DNA of 64,000 bases, from contig JARFTV010000010.1 of assembly GCA_029289325.1 (NCBI GenBank), positions 1-64,000 of the forward strand, in the 5' to 3' direction. Shown piece after piece: positions 7,425-16,777 of this stretch. The notes below the pieces were generated by a model. It saw nothing but the letters and a program-made list of their open reading frames with translations, had not been told where the DNA came from and did no database searches. A program made the translations under genes and the position numbers. This stretch comes from Alphaproteobacteria bacterium (lineage in GTDB: Bacteria > Pseudomonadota > Alphaproteobacteria > Rhodobacterales > Rhodobacteraceae). Position 1 is the first letter of the stretch. Every line of letters starts with the position of its first letter.

Positions 7425-8771
7425 ATGTTCGAGAAAATCCTGATTGCCAACCGCGGGGAGATCGCGCTGCGCGTGATCCGGGCCTGCCGGGAGATGGGGA
7501 TCAAGTCGGTCGCGGTCCATTCCACCGCCGATGCCGATGCGATGCATGTCCGCATGGCCGATGAAAGCGTCTGCATTGGTCCGGCGCCTTCGTCCGAAAG
7601 CTATCTGAACAAGGCCGCGATCATCTCGGCCTGCGAGATCACGGGTGCCCAGGCTGTCCATCCGGGTTATGGCTTCCTGTCCGAAAACGCCAGCTTTGCC
7701 CAGGCGCTGCAGGACCACGGCCTGACCTTCATCGGCCCGAACGCGGAACATATCCGCATCATGGGCGACAAGATCACCGCCAAGGACACTGCCAAGGACC
7801 TGGGGATTCCCGTCGTCCCAGGCTCGGAGGGCGGGGTACCGGATTTCGAGACGGCGAAGAAGGTGGCCGAGCAGATCGGCTATCCCGTCATCATCAAGGC
7901 CACCGCCGGCGGTGGCGGGCGCGGGATGAAGGTGGCGAAATCAGCCGAAGAGCTGGAGATCGCCTTCCGCACCGCGCGCTCGGAAGCCAAGGCCGCTTTC
8001 GGCAATGACGAAGTCTATATGGAGAAATACCTCCAGAAGCCTCGGCATATCGAGATCCAGGTCTTTGGGGACGGCAAGGGCAAGGCCGTCCATCTTGGGG
8101 AGCGGGACTGCTCGCTGCAGCGCCGCCACCAGAAGGTGTTCGAGGAAGCCCCCGGTCCGGTCATCACGCCAAAGCTCCGCAACGAGATTGGCGAGATCTG
8201 CGCCAATGCGATGCAGAAGCTGAAATACATCGGCGCCGGGACGATCGAATTCCTTTACGAGGACGGCAAGTTCTACTTCATCGAGATGAACACCCGCCTG
8301 CAGGTCGAACATCCGGTGACCGAGGCGATCTTCGGCGTCGACCTCGTGCGGGAGCAGATCCGCGTCGCCTCGGGCCTGGGCCTGTCCTTCACGCAGGAAG
8401 AGCTGGAAATCAACGGCCACGCCATCGAGGTGCGGATCAACGCCGAGAAGATCCCCAACTTCTCGCCCTGCCCCGGCCGGATCACCCAGTTCCACGCACC
8501 CGGCGGCCTTGGCGTCCGGATGGACAGCGCGATCTATGACGGCTACCGGATTCCGCCCTATTACGACAGCCTGATCGGCAAGCTGATCGTGCACGGGCGT
8601 GATCGGCCGGAGGCGCTGGCGCGGCTGAAGCGTGCCCTGTCCGAGCTGATCATCGACGGCGTGGACACCTCGATCCCCCTCTTCCACCTGTTGTTGGCCG
8701 AGCCGGACATCCAGCACGGGGAATACAACATCCACTGGCTGGAAAAGTGGCTGGCCGAAAAATTCGCCTGA
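7425..8771 (+). CDS. accC: acetyl-CoA carboxylase biotin carboxylase subunit
   Basis: 448 aa, full length. N-terminal [17 protein letters not shown], the ATP-grasp glycine-rich loop [10 protein letters not shown], the active-site [14 protein letters not shown] and the carboxylase C-terminal domain with [10 protein letters not shown] are all present. It carboxylates biotin on AccB using bicarbonate and ATP. It forms an operon with accB and ends before three consecutive hairpins. Confidence 0.98.
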   Translation: MFEKILIANRGEIALRVIRACREMGIKSVAVHSTADADAMHVRMADESVCIGPAPSSESYLNKAAIISACEITGAQAVHPGYGFLSENASFAQALQDHGLTFIGPNAEHIRIMGDKITAKDTAKDLGIPVVPGSEGGVPDFETAKKVAEQIGYPVIIKATAGGGGRGMKVAKSAEELEIAFRTARSEAKAAFGNDEVYMEKYLQKPRHIEIQVFGDGKGKAVHLGERDCSLQRRHQKVFEEAPGPVITPKLRNEIGEICANAMQKLKYIGAGTIEFLYEDGKFYFIEMNTRLQVEHPVTEAIFGVDLVREQIRVASGLGLSFTQEELEINGHAIEVRINAEKIPNFSPCPGRITQFHAPGGLGVRMDSAIYDGYRIPPYYDSLIGKLIVHGRDRPEALARLKRALSELIIDGVDTSIPLFHLLLAEPDIQHGEYNIHWLEKWLAEKFA

Positions 8772-8775
8772 CCTG

Positions 8776-8848
8776 AGGGGCGCCCGCCACGGCGCCCCTG
8801 CCGCAAAAGTTTTCCGTAAACTTTTGCAAAATCCTTCGAGGGATTTTG
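8776..8848 (+). terminator. three tandem hairpins between accC and aat
   Basis: Three perfect inverted repeats follow one another. AGGGGCGCC/GGCGCCCCT (8776-8784 with 8791-8799), GCAAAAGTTT/AAACTTTTGC (8803-8812 with 8818-8827) and CAAAATCC/GGATTTTG (8827-8834 with 8841-8848). The first probably ends or stabilises the acc transcript; the second and third share base 8827. None has a long U-tract. The last one ends two bases before the aat ATG and covers its likely ribosome site. Confidence 0.65.
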
Positions 8849-8850
8849 CG

Positions 8851-9513
8851 ATGCCCGACTCGGTCGAGGAGATCACCCCCGAGATCCTGCTGCGTGCCTA
8901 TGCCATGGGCATCTTTCCCATGGCTGAAGGCCGCGATGATCCCGATATCCACTGGGTCGATCCCCGTCGCCGGGGCATCCTGCCGCTGGACGGGTTCCAC
9001 ATCTCGCGCTCCCTCGCACGACGACTGCGGTCCGGTGAGTTCACCGTCACCGCCGACCGCGCCTTCTCGCAGGTGGTCGCGGCCTGCGCCGAGCGGGATG
9101 AGACCTGGATCAGCCGTCGCATTCAGGCGCTATACGAACGGCTGCACGCGCTGAACCACGCCCATTCGATCGAGGTCTGGTCCGACGGGCGACTGGTGGG
9201 CGGCGTCTATGGGGTGACACTGGGGGCGGCCTTCTTCGGCGAAAGCATGTTCAGCCTGGCCACGGATGCGTCGAAGATCGCGCTGGCCCATGCAGTCCGC
9301 GGGTTGAAGGCAGGTGGATTCCACCTTTTCGACACCCAATTCCTGACACCGCATCTGGCAAGCCTCGGAGGCCAGGAAATCCCCCGCGCTGAATATCACA
9401 GGCTTTTGGCCGCGGCGCTGGAGCGTGACGCCCGCTTCGATCCGGCGGCCTATTCCTCGGCGGCCGGTGCCGCACCTTCGGGAAGCACACAGGACAGCAC
9501 CCAGACGTCATAG
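8851..9513 (+). CDS. aat: leucyl/phenylalanyl-tRNA–protein transferase
   Basis: 220 aa. Family segments [58 protein letters not shown] and [15 protein letters not shown] are all present. Adds Leu or Phe from charged tRNA to N-terminal Arg/Lys of proteins, the bacterial N-end rule step that feeds ClpAP. The ATG at 8851 was chosen over a TTG at 8824 that lies inside a hairpin. The 3' end overlaps the convergent DUF2155 gene by 64 bp. Confidence 0.96.
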   Translation: MPDSVEEITPEILLRAYAMGIFPMAEGRDDPDIHWVDPRRRGILPLDGFHISRSLARRLRSGEFTVTADRAFSQVVAACAERDETWISRRIQALYERLHALNHAHSIEVWSDGRLVGGVYGVTLGAAFFGESMFSLATDASKIALAHAVRGLKAGGFHLFDTQFLTPHLASLGGQEIPRAEYHRLLAAALERDARFDPAAYSSAAGAAPSGSTQDSTQTS

Positions 9514-9827
9514 CGCGGGTGGTCCAGAGCCGAAAGCGCGGGCGAGGATGCCAGCATCCAGCCCGCAAACAGCTGGCTTTGCGTGGTTTCCTCGATGATC
9601 GTCAGATGCGCCTCACTGTCCGAGGCGGGGTTCGCCAGCGGATAGCGGCAGCTATCAAGACGCACCACCAGTCGCCCGAATTTGGCCGCCTGTCCGGCGC
9701 TGAGCGTCACATCACCGGTTTCGCTGGTCAGCTTGTCGAGAAAACGCAGCGAGGCCCCGGTCGAATCGGCGAACTCCTGCGCCGCGGCGGGGCTGGCCAA
9801 CGCCAGCAGAAGCGCCAAGACCCTCAT
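9450..9827 (-). CDS. DUF2155-family exported protein
   Basis: 125 aa with a signal peptide ([17 protein letters not shown]). The rest carries DUF2155 features: [24 protein letters not shown], a conserved cysteine pair region (DSCRY and VLSCV) and [21 protein letters not shown]. The cysteines probably form a periplasmic disulfide. Function is not known. The ATG overlaps the MlaD-like stop as ATGA, so translation is coupled. It is the last gene of the NDUFA12–MlaD–DUF2155 operon. Confidence 0.9.
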   Translation of the reverse strand: MRVLALLLALASPAAAQEFADSTGASLRFLDKLTSETGDVTLSAGQAAKFGRLVVRLDSCRYPLANPASDSEAHLTIIEETTQSQLFAGWMLASSPALSALDHPRYDVWVLSCVLPEGAAPAAEE

Positions 9828-10288
9828 TCCGCGGCCGGGGCCGCGCCCCCCTCGCCACCAGCGAACTTCATCAGAAGCGACAGGAAGCTGACCGCGCCCT
9901 GGGTGTCCTCGATCTCGTCGCCGGGTTCCAGCGTCTCAAGCGCGCCACCGGGCAGGAGTTCGACGAAATTCCCGCCCAGTAGCCCCTCGGACGAGATCAG
10001 GATCGTCGTATCGGTGGGCAGCAGCACGTCTTTGCGCAGGGAGAGCGTGGCATCGGCGAAATAGGTTTCGGGGTTCAACCGCAGGCCGGTAATCGCCCCG
10101 ACCTTGACCCCGGCCAGTCGCACATCCGAGCCGACTGCGATCCCCTCCACCGACCGGAAGCTCGCCGTCAGCGAATAGCTGTCCGGCTGCCGGCCGAGGC
10201 CCGCGCCTTGCGCCGCGTAAACGGCAAAGCCAAGCGCCACGGCCAGTACCGCCGCGCCAGTGACAATCTCTGCCTTCTCGTAGGCCAT
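9824..10288 (-). CDS. mlaD: MlaD-like outer-membrane lipid asymmetry protein
   Basis: 154 aa from the ATG that overlaps the upstream stop as TGATG; an alternative start lies five codons earlier. An N-terminal transmembrane anchor (about residues 6-26, EIVTGAAVLAVALGFAVYAA) is followed by the MCE domain (SYSLTASFRSVEGIAVGSDVRLAGVKVG and LLGGNFVELLPGG). MlaD binds phospholipid in the periplasm as part of the MlaFEDB retrograde lipid transporter. The other Mla genes are not in the window. Confidence 0.92.
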   Translation of the reverse strand: MAYEKAEIVTGAAVLAVALGFAVYAAQGAGLGRQPDSYSLTASFRSVEGIAVGSDVRLAGVKVGAITGLRLNPETYFADATLSLRKDVLLPTDTTILISSEGLLGGNFVELLPGGALETLEPGDEIEDTQGAVSFLSLLMKFAGGEGGAAPAAE

Positions 10289-10662
10289 CACTCGGGCTGC
10301 CATGCCTCATAGTCGCGGCGTGCGACGGGTTCGACGCGACGGATGGAGCCCGGCGGCGCATAGGCGGCATCGGTGCCGGTCAGGTTTTCCTGATGCGGCT
10401 TCTGCCAGGGCTTGCGCTTGAGGGGCGCTGTGGTCGGCGGCTCGTCCCAGGTATGGTGCAGCCAGCCGTGCCAGTCGGGCGAGACGCGGGACGCCTCCAT
10501 CTCGCCGTTGAAGATCACCCAGCGCCGCTTGCCGTCGCGGGTCTGGTAAAAGATGTTTCCAGCCTCGTCCTGACCGACCTTCACGCCCTTGCGCGCGGTG
10601 AAGAGCTGGGTGCCAAGCGTCTGGCTGTTCCACCAGGTCAGCAGGCGTTTCAGGAAATACAT
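10288..10662 (-). CDS. NADH:ubiquinone oxidoreductase accessory subunit NDUFA12 (B17.2-like)
   Basis: 124 aa, the bacterial length for this family. Motifs [55 protein letters not shown] and the [10 protein letters not shown] tail match the mitochondrial B17.2 subunit and its alphaproteobacterial homologues. It docks on the peripheral arm of complex I. It is the first gene of a three-gene leftward operon with mlaD and DUF2155, a coupling with no obvious functional reason. Confidence 0.94.
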   Translation of the reverse strand: MYFLKRLLTWWNSQTLGTQLFTARKGVKVGQDEAGNIFYQTRDGKRRWVIFNGEMEASRVSPDWHGWLHHTWDEPPTTAPLKRKPWQKPHQENLTGTDAAYAPPGSIRRVEPVARRDYEAWQPE

Positions 10663-10752
10663 GGGCGGCCTCCGGATCTTTGGCCCTGATATGGCGGAAA
10701 GCGGGGCGAAGGTCTAGGGCCTGGCGGGCCCGCAAGAGGCCCTTCGCCCATG

Positions 10753-10778
10753 AAAAAGGCGGGCACATGGCCCGCCTT
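10753..10778 (-). terminator. intrinsic terminator of clpX
   Basis: Inverted repeat AAGGCGGGC-ACATG-GCCCGCCTT; on the minus strand the stem is followed by a run of five T. It lies 17 bp past the clpX stop in the direction of transcription. Confidence 0.8.
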
Positions 10779-10794
10779 CCGAAGGTGTCGGCGG

Positions 10795-12054
10795 TTACGC
10801 CTTCACTGGTTCCTTTTTCTTCTCGGTATAGACCAGCATCGGCTTGGCACCGGCGGTCACAGCCTCGTCCTTGACGACGACTTCCTCGACCCCGTCCATG
10901 CCCGGCAGTTCGAACATGGTGTCGAGGAGGATGTCCTCCATGATCGAGCGCAGTCCGCGCGCGCCGGTCTTGCGCTTGATCGCGCGCTTGGCGATGGCGA
11001 TCAGGGCGTCCGGCGTGAAGGTGAGCTTGACGCCCTCGATCTCGAACAGGCGCTGGTACTGCTTGACCAGAGCATTCTTCGGCTCGGTCAGGATGGTAAC
11101 CAGCGCGGCCTCGTCGAGGTCGGTCAATGTGGCGATGACCGGCAGGCGGCCGACGAATTCCGGGATTAGACCGAATTTCAGCAGGTCTTCCGGCTCCAGC
11201 TCCTTGAACAGATCACCGACGCTGCGTTCGTCGGGACCCTTGACCTCGGCGCCGAAGCCGATGCCCGAGCCCTTGTTGCGCTGCGCGATGATCTTTTCCA
11301 GCCCCGCAAAGGCGCCGCCGCAGATGAAGAGGATGTTCGTCGTGTCCACCTGCAGGAATTCCTGCTGCGGATGCTTGCGGCCGCCCTGCGGGGGGACCGA
11401 GGCGACGGTGCCTTCCATGATCTTGAGCAGCGCCTGCTGCACGCCCTCCCCGCTGACGTCGCGGGTAATCGAGGGGTTGTCGGACTTGCGCGTGATCTTG
11501 TCGACCTCGTCGATGTAGACGATCCCGCGCTGCGCACGCTCGACGTTGTACTCGCTGGCCTGCAGGAGCTTGAGGATGATGTTCTCCACATCCTCGCCCA
11601 CGTAACCCGCTTCGGTCAGCGTGGTGGCATCTGCCATCGTGAAGGGCACGTCCAGGATCCGGGCCAAGGTCTGGGCCAGAAGCGTCTTGCCGCAACCCGT
11701 GGGACCGATCAGCAGGATGTTCGACTTCGACAGCTCGATGTCATTCTTCGACGAATGGTTCAGCCGCTTGTAGTGGTTGTGCACCGCGACCGAGAGGACC
11801 CGCTTGGCGTGGATCTGGCCGATCACGTAGTCGTCCAGCACCTTGCAGATCTCGCGCGGGGTCGGCACGCCATCCGAGGACTTCAGACCCGTGGTCTTCG
11901 TCTCCTCGCGGATGATGTCCATGCAAAGCTCGACGCATTCGTCGCAGATGAACACGGTCGGACCCGCGATCAGCTTGCGCACCTCATGCTGGCTCTTGCC
12001 GCAGAACGAGCAGTAGAGCGTGTTCTTGCTGTCGCTGCCGGAATTGTTCGCCAT
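10795..12054 (-). CDS. clpX: ATP-dependent Clp protease ATP-binding subunit ClpX
   Basis: 419 aa from the ATG preceded by AGAGGA; 41 further codons are open upstream but read through the clpP-clpX spacer. Zinc finger [11 protein letters not shown] plus CDECVELC at the N-terminus, Walker A GPTGCGKT, Walker B YIDEVDKI, sensor and pore-loop regions are intact. It unfolds substrates for ClpP, encoded just upstream. Ends before an intrinsic terminator. Confidence 0.98.
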   Translation of the reverse strand: MANNSGSDSKNTLYCSFCGKSQHEVRKLIAGPTVFICDECVELCMDIIREETKTTGLKSSDGVPTPREICKVLDDYVIGQIHAKRVLSVAVHNHYKRLNHSSKNDIELSKSNILLIGPTGCGKTLLAQTLARILDVPFTMADATTLTEAGYVGEDVENIILKLLQASEYNVERAQRGIVYIDEVDKITRKSDNPSITRDVSGEGVQQALLKIMEGTVASVPPQGGRKHPQQEFLQVDTTNILFICGGAFAGLEKIIAQRNKGSGIGFGAEVKGPDERSVGDLFKELEPEDLLKFGLIPEFVGRLPVIATLTDLDEAALVTILTEPKNALVKQYQRLFEIEGVKLTFTPDALIAIAKRAIKRKTGARGLRSIMEDILLDTMFELPGMDGVEEVVVKDEAVTAGAKPMLVYTEKKKEPVKA

Positions 12055-12173
12055 CCAAAGTCCTCTGGGACACCAGTCCGTTGCCACGGGCGTTCGGGCG
12101 AAGTCTAGGACAAGCCCCCGGCCACCACAATCCGAAAAACCCCGCGCCGCGTCAGCTGGCGAGGGGTCTGGGT

Positions 12174-12806
12174 TCACTTCGTCGTATCGTCCGCCTTGCC
12201 GCGGCTTTCGAGGATCTGGTCGATCAGACCCCAGGCCTTGGCATCTTCGGCGGACATGAAATTGTCCCGCTCCAGCGCCGCTTCGACCGTGTCATAATCG
12301 TTGCCGGTATGCTTGACGTAGATCTCGTTCAGGCGGCGTTTCAGCTTTTCGGTCTCGCGCGCGTGGATCATGATATCTGTCGCCTGGCCCTGATAGCCGC
12401 CCGAGGGCTGGTGGACCATGACGCGGGAATTCGGCAGCGAGAAGCGCATCCCCTTTTCCCCGGCCGTCAGAAGAAGCGAGCCCATTGAGGCCGCCTGCCC
12501 TATCACCAGGGTCGAGACCTTGGGGCGGATGTACTGCATCGTGTCGTAGATCGAGAGGCCCGAGGTCACCACGCCGCCGGGGCTGTTGATGTACATGCTG
12601 ATTTCCTTGGTCGGGTTCTCCGATTCCAGGAACAGGAGCTGCGCACAGATCAGGCTGGACATGCCGTCATGCACTGGGCCGCCGAGGAAGATGATCCGTT
12701 CCTTTAGCAAGCGGCTGAAGATGTCATAGGCGCGTTCGCCCCGGCTGGTCTGTTCGACGACCATGGGGACCAGAGTGTTCATGTAGAAGTCAACGGGATC
12801 GCGCAT
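12174..12806 (-). CDS. clpP: ATP-dependent Clp protease proteolytic subunit
   Basis: 210 aa from the ATG at 12806, preceded by an AGAGGCAGG ribosome site; 14 open codons upstream are not ClpP-like. The catalytic triad is visible: Ser107 in GQAASMGS, His132 in VMVHQPSGG, Asp181 in ERDNFMS. Forms the tetradecameric protease fed by ClpX. Gene order clpP-clpX with a 119-bp spacer is the usual one. Confidence 0.98.
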   Translation of the reverse strand: MRDPVDFYMNTLVPMVVEQTSRGERAYDIFSRLLKERIIFLGGPVHDGMSSLICAQLLFLESENPTKEISMYINSPGGVVTSGLSIYDTMQYIRPKVSTLVIGQAASMGSLLLTAGEKGMRFSLPNSRVMVHQPSGGYQGQATDIMIHARETEKLKRRLNEIYVKHTGNDYDTVEAALERDNFMSAEDAKAWGLIDQILESRGKADDTTK

Positions 12807-12973
12807 CGGGGCCTGCCTCTTCGTGTCTTTGCCGAGGAATATCGTCAATTGTATTGCCAGAGTCTTAGTGGGGTGTCACAGGGGCTGCAAGGGCACCACC
12901 GCCGATTTCCCGCGCCCTGCGACTTGCCGTTCCTGTGGATTGAAATCCGCCCGCGGCAGCCTAAACCCCGCCC

Positions 12974-14137
12974 ATGGACCTGATCCCGACCCGATCCGAA
13001 GCGCTTGCGCGACTGGCGCGATTCCTGCCCCGTGCGGGGCGCGACTATGCCAGCCTGCGCAACCTCGACCTGCCTGGCCACCCGCATGTTTCGGCCCTGT
13101 CGCCCTGGCTTCGTCATCGGCTGGTGACCGAGGCCGAGGTGATCGACGCCACGCTTCGCGCCCATCCCCAGGGGGCCGAGAAATTCCTGGCCGAGGTCTG
13201 GTGGCGCACCTATTGGAAAGGCTGGCTGGAACTGCGCCCCGCCGTGTGGACTGCCTATCGGGCAGGCGTACAGGCCGCGTTGAACCGGCTTGCGGTAGAA
13301 CCGGGCCTGGCGGCGAGGGCCGAGGCGGCCATGATGGGTGATACCGGGATCGATGGTTTCGACCACTGGGCGCGGGAACTGGCAGCCACCGGCTATCTGC
13401 ATAACCACGCCAGGATGTGGTTCGCCTCGATCTGGATCTTCACCCTGCGGCTGCCGTGGGAGCTGGGGGCAGACTTCTTCCTGCGCCACCTGATCGATGG
13501 CGACCCGGCGTCGAACACGCTGTCCTGGCGCTGGGTCGCGGGTCTGCAAACGCCCGGCAAGACCTATCTCGCCACGACCGAAAACATTCGTCTGAACACC
13601 CGTGGCCGCTTCGCGCCCGAGGGCCTTGCCCCCGAGGCCCCTGCCCTTCCCCTCTCTCCCCTGCCCACTCCCCGTCCCGCGCCGCGCGGTGATGCTTGGG
13701 ACCCTACCCTGCCCTCCCTCCTTCTTGTCACCGACGAGGACCTGAGCCCCGAGTTCCTGTTGACCACGGGGCTTCGCCCCAGTGCGGTGGCCGTGTTGAC
13801 GGATGTGGCGGGCCGCTCGCCCCGCGCCGTGGCCGAGCCGGTGCATCGTTTCACCCAAGGCGCCATCGCCGATGCCCTTGCCCGCCTGCAGGCGCCGGAG
13901 GCTCCGGTCCTGACCGACACCGCCGCGGTGCTGGACCTTGCCCGGCGCGAAGGGGTCGCACAGATCGTCACGCCCTATGCGCCGACCGGACCGATCGCCG
14001 GGCGGCTCGCCGAACTTGACCACCTCGCCCGGCCAGAGGGGATCGTGCTGGCCCGCATCCTGCGCGACCACGACCGGCGGGCGTGGCCCCATGCGACGCA
14101 CGGGTTCTTCCGCTTCCGCGAGGCCGTGATGGGCTAA
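12974..14137 (+). CDS. photolyase/cryptochrome-like FAD-binding protein with apparent inverted domain order
   Basis: 387 aa. Residues about 1-210 resemble the helical FAD-binding domain of photolyases: FLAEVWWRTYWKGWLE, YLHNHARMWFASIW, WELGADFFLRHLIDGDPASNTLSWRWVAG and the GKTYLATTENI close. After a Pro-rich linker (about 216-242) residues 245-385 look like an alpha/beta domain (SLLLVTDEDLSPEFL, AVAVLTDV, IVTPYAPTGPI). Canonical photolyases carry an alpha/beta domain first. FAD binding is likely; DNA repair is not shown. Start is the first ATG. It converges with the CDP-alcohol transferase gene, overlapping by 4 bp. Confidence 0.82.
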   Translation: MDLIPTRSEALARLARFLPRAGRDYASLRNLDLPGHPHVSALSPWLRHRLVTEAEVIDATLRAHPQGAEKFLAEVWWRTYWKGWLELRPAVWTAYRAGVQAALNRLAVEPGLAARAEAAMMGDTGIDGFDHWARELAATGYLHNHARMWFASIWIFTLRLPWELGADFFLRHLIDGDPASNTLSWRWVAGLQTPGKTYLATTENIRLNTRGRFAPEGLAPEAPALPLSPLPTPRPAPRGDAWDPTLPSLLLVTDEDLSPEFLLTTGLRPSAVAVLTDVAGRSPRAVAEPVHRFTQGAIADALARLQAPEAPVLTDTAAVLDLARREGVAQIVTPYAPTGPIAGRLAELDHLARPEGIVLARILRDHDRRAWPHATHGFFRFREAVMG

Positions 14138-14742
14138 CGGAAGGTCCGGAACGCCAGCCCGACCCGAGCCGAAGCCGTCACGAGGCAAAGCGCGCCAAAG
14201 ACCCAGGCGGCAGGGACGAAGACTTCGGGCACCATGACGATGAGGAGGAAGAACAGTATGGTCTCCGTCCCCTCCAGAAGCCCGGCGGTGAAGTACAACG
14301 ACTTCTCCCCGCGCGAGCTTGTCTCCATCCCGCGTCGCTCGGCCAGGACGGCATAGCCGAGAAAGGTCGCGCCGTTGACGTAGAACGAGGCGAGCAGGAA
14401 AGCCCCCGCTGCCCCGTTGGCCGCCGGATCGGCAAGGACGAACGCCAGCGGGATCGCCCCGTAGAAGGCGAAGTCGCAGACGATGTCGAGATAGCCGCCG
14501 AAATCAGACTTGCCCCCGGCCCGCGCGACCGCGCCGTCCAGGCCATCGGCCAGACGGCTTGCCATGACCAGCGCCGCCACCTCCAGTCCGGAACAGCCCA
14601 CCGCCACCAGCGCCGCCGCGGCCAGCCCGAGCATAAGGCCCGCCAGCGTCACGACATCGGCCGAGGTCCCACGCGCCGCCAGCCAGCGCCCGCCCCGGTT
14701 CAGGGGCGCATCGATCACCCCACGCATCAACCCGTCCAACAT
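14134..14742 (-). CDS. CDP-alcohol phosphatidyltransferase family protein
   Basis: 202 aa from the ATG at 14742; 15 open codons upstream are uncertain. The catalytic signature D-x2-DG-x2-AR-x8-G-x3-D-x3-D is complete in ADGLDGAVARAGGKSD and GGYLDIVCD. About six membrane spans follow the family pattern. It transfers a phosphatidyl group from CDP-diacylglycerol to an alcohol in the inner membrane; the alcohol cannot be read from sequence. It overlaps the photolyase-like stop by 4 bp tail to tail. Confidence 0.9.
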   Translation of the reverse strand: MLDGLMRGVIDAPLNRGGRWLAARGTSADVVTLAGLMLGLAAAALVAVGCSGLEVAALVMASRLADGLDGAVARAGGKSDFGGYLDIVCDFAFYGAIPLAFVLADPAANGAAGAFLLASFYVNGATFLGYAVLAERRGMETSSRGEKSLYFTAGLLEGTETILFFLLIVMVPEVFVPAAWVFGALCLVTASARVGLAFRTFR

Positions 14743-14939
14743 GTACTTGCTCCCTGATCCGGGCAGAGTGCCACAAAGCCGCTGCAATGATTGTCACGTT
14801 TTCGCTGAACGCGCTTCGCAACCCTGAATTGCGGATGGCTCTACATTTTCGCGCGAGTTTCACGATCTTGCCGCAATCCGCCGAAGTGTCGCCGCACTGG
14901 CGTGTTAAGATCTTCCGGCAAGTTACGGGGAATTTGCCA

Positions 14940-15425
14940 ATGTCTTTCCGTCCGATCCTCGCCGCGCTGGCCGCGGCGGTCGCGCTGTCGTCGGCTCCGG
15001 CGCTGGCGGGCTGCATCCTGCCGCCCAATGCCAAGGCGTTGCAGCAAGAAGTCCTGGCGCAACTCAACACCGAACGCAGGGCCCATGGCCTGCCTGACCT
15101 CCGACTCTCGCCGAAGCTGGACAAGGCGGCCCAGGGCCATGCCTGCGACAATGCACGCCGACGCTCGATCAGCCACGATTCTTCGGACGGCGGCACGTTG
15201 AAGACAAGGCTTCAGCGCGCGGGCTACCGCTTCCGCGCAGCGGCCGAGAATACCGGGCGCGGCTTTGGCACCGGCTCCCGGGCGGTCGACTGGTGGATGA
15301 ATTCGCCCAAGCACCGCAGCAATATCCTTCTCGGCAAGGTGCGCGAAGTCGGGATCGGCATCGCCCTGTCGGAAGCGCCCGACAGCAAGTTGCACTGGGT
15401 GGTCAACTTCGGGGCTACGCAATAG
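14940..15425 (+). CDS. CAP (SCP/PR1) domain secreted protein
   Basis: 161 aa. The ATG at 14940 gives a clean signal peptide (MSFRPILAALAAAVALSSAPALAG); 51 upstream codons are open but not signal-like. The CAP domain has LNTERRAHGLPDLRLSPKLDKAAQGHACD, an AAENTGRG active-site-like segment and WWMNSPKHRSNILLGKVREVGIG. Bacterial CAP proteins are exported and of unclear role. Monocistronic and convergent with the sensor kinase, one base apart. Confidence 0.92.
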   Translation: MSFRPILAALAAAVALSSAPALAGCILPPNAKALQQEVLAQLNTERRAHGLPDLRLSPKLDKAAQGHACDNARRRSISHDSSDGGTLKTRLQRAGYRFRAAAENTGRGFGTGSRAVDWWMNSPKHRSNILLGKVREVGIGIALSEAPDSKLHWVVNFGATQ

Positions 15426-16736
15426 TCACCGCGCCAGCGTCAGCTCGGCCTTGAGACCCCCAAGCCGTGCGCTTTGCCCCAGTCGAAGCGCGCCGCCATG
15501 GCTCAGCGCGATGTCCGAAGCGATGGAGAGCCCCAACCCGACCCCACCGCCCTGGTTTGGATCCCGCGACGCGTCCAGCCGCGTGAAGGGTCGCAGTGCC
15601 TCATCCCGCTTTTCCGGTGGGATGCCCGGCCCGTCATCTTCGACCGTGATCCAGAGACTGCCCTCGCGGAACCAGAGCGACAGTTCCACCCGCTGACCGA
15701 ACCGCCGCGCGTTTGAGACTAGGTTCTCCACCGCCCGCGTCACCGCTTGCGGCCGCATCACCACGGGCGCGGGTGTTCCCCGTATCTCGGCAAGCGTCAC
15801 CCCTGTCCGCTCGACAATCCCCCGCACGAGGGCAACGGCATCGGTCGGCTCGCTCCCCTCCATCGCATCGCCGCGAACAAAAGCCAGGAACTCGTCCACC
15901 ATCCGCTCCATCTGCGCCACATCCGCCTGAAGATCAGCGACCTCCGGGTCCTCGGGCAGCATCGCGAGGCCCAGCCGCAGCCGGGTCAATGGCGTGCGCA
16001 GGTCATGGCTGACGCCGGACAGCATCAGCGTGCGCTGCTCGATCTGCCGCTCGATCCGCTCGCGCATGTCGAGGAAGGCCCGCCCCGCCGCCCGCACTTC
16101 AAGCGCCCCGCGCGGCCGATAGGGGGCCATCCGCCCTTTGCCGAAATCTTCCGCCGCCTTGGCCAGCCTCGTTATCGGCCGCAGCTGGTTTCGCAGGAAG
16201 AGGAAGGCCACCGCCGTCATCAGAAGCGAGGTGAAGATCATCAGAACCAGCAGCTGATGCGGATTGGTCGTCGACATGCGGCGCCGGGCCAGCTGCGCCT
16301 GCACCGGACCGACCGCGCTTTCCAGCCGGATGTTGACCACCCGGTCCGGGTCGGTCACGTCGACCGCCACAAGACCGGGCACCTCGGCGCGAAGCGTCTG
16401 CACGATTGCCCGTCCGGAAAGATCAAGGAACCCCGTCCGATCCTCCAACGGCGCGTCCGGCCCCGCAGGCAGCGTCAACGTGATCGCCAGTGTCTCGGCC
16501 AGCGGCACGACCGCCGCACGTGCCGCCTCGATCGACCCGGCTGCCGCGATTTCCTGCTGCAGAAGCTCCAGTTCCAGCGCCACGCCCTCGGTCAACTGCT
16601 GCGTGACGCGCTCATAATGGCGCTGGATGAATTCGGTGGACACTACAAGCTGGATCGTGACGATGGGCACGATCAGGATGAGAGCCGCGCGCCAGTAAAG
16701 ACCCCGGGGAAGGAACCGCTTGAAGATCGTCATCAT
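15426..16736 (-). CDS. EnvZ-like sensor histidine kinase
   Basis: 436 aa from the tandem ATGs at 16736/16733. Layout: transmembrane helix about 17-35, periplasmic domain to about 165, second transmembrane helix near LLVLMIFTSLLMTAVAFLFL, HAMP (RNQLRPITRLAKAAEDFGKG), HisKA with the phosphorylated His in SGVSHDLRTPLTR, then HATPase N box NLVSNARRFG and G boxes VEDDGPGIPPEK and GGVGLGLSI. Senses an envelope signal and phosphorylates an OmpR-type regulator, which is not adjacent here. It is divergent from the MBL gene with 41 bp between starts. Confidence 0.93.
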   Translation of the reverse strand: MMTIFKRFLPRGLYWRAALILIVPIVTIQLVVSTEFIQRHYERVTQQLTEGVALELELLQQEIAAAGSIEAARAAVVPLAETLAITLTLPAGPDAPLEDRTGFLDLSGRAIVQTLRAEVPGLVAVDVTDPDRVVNIRLESAVGPVQAQLARRRMSTTNPHQLLVLMIFTSLLMTAVAFLFLRNQLRPITRLAKAAEDFGKGRMAPYRPRGALEVRAAGRAFLDMRERIERQIEQRTLMLSGVSHDLRTPLTRLRLGLAMLPEDPEVADLQADVAQMERMVDEFLAFVRGDAMEGSEPTDAVALVRGIVERTGVTLAEIRGTPAPVVMRPQAVTRAVENLVSNARRFGQRVELSLWFREGSLWITVEDDGPGIPPEKRDEALRPFTRLDASRDPNQGGGVGLGLSIASDIALSHGGALRLGQSARLGGLKAELTLAR

Positions 16737-16777
16737 ACGGCAGCCTAGCCGCCCCGCCGCCGCTTGGAAAGTCCGCC

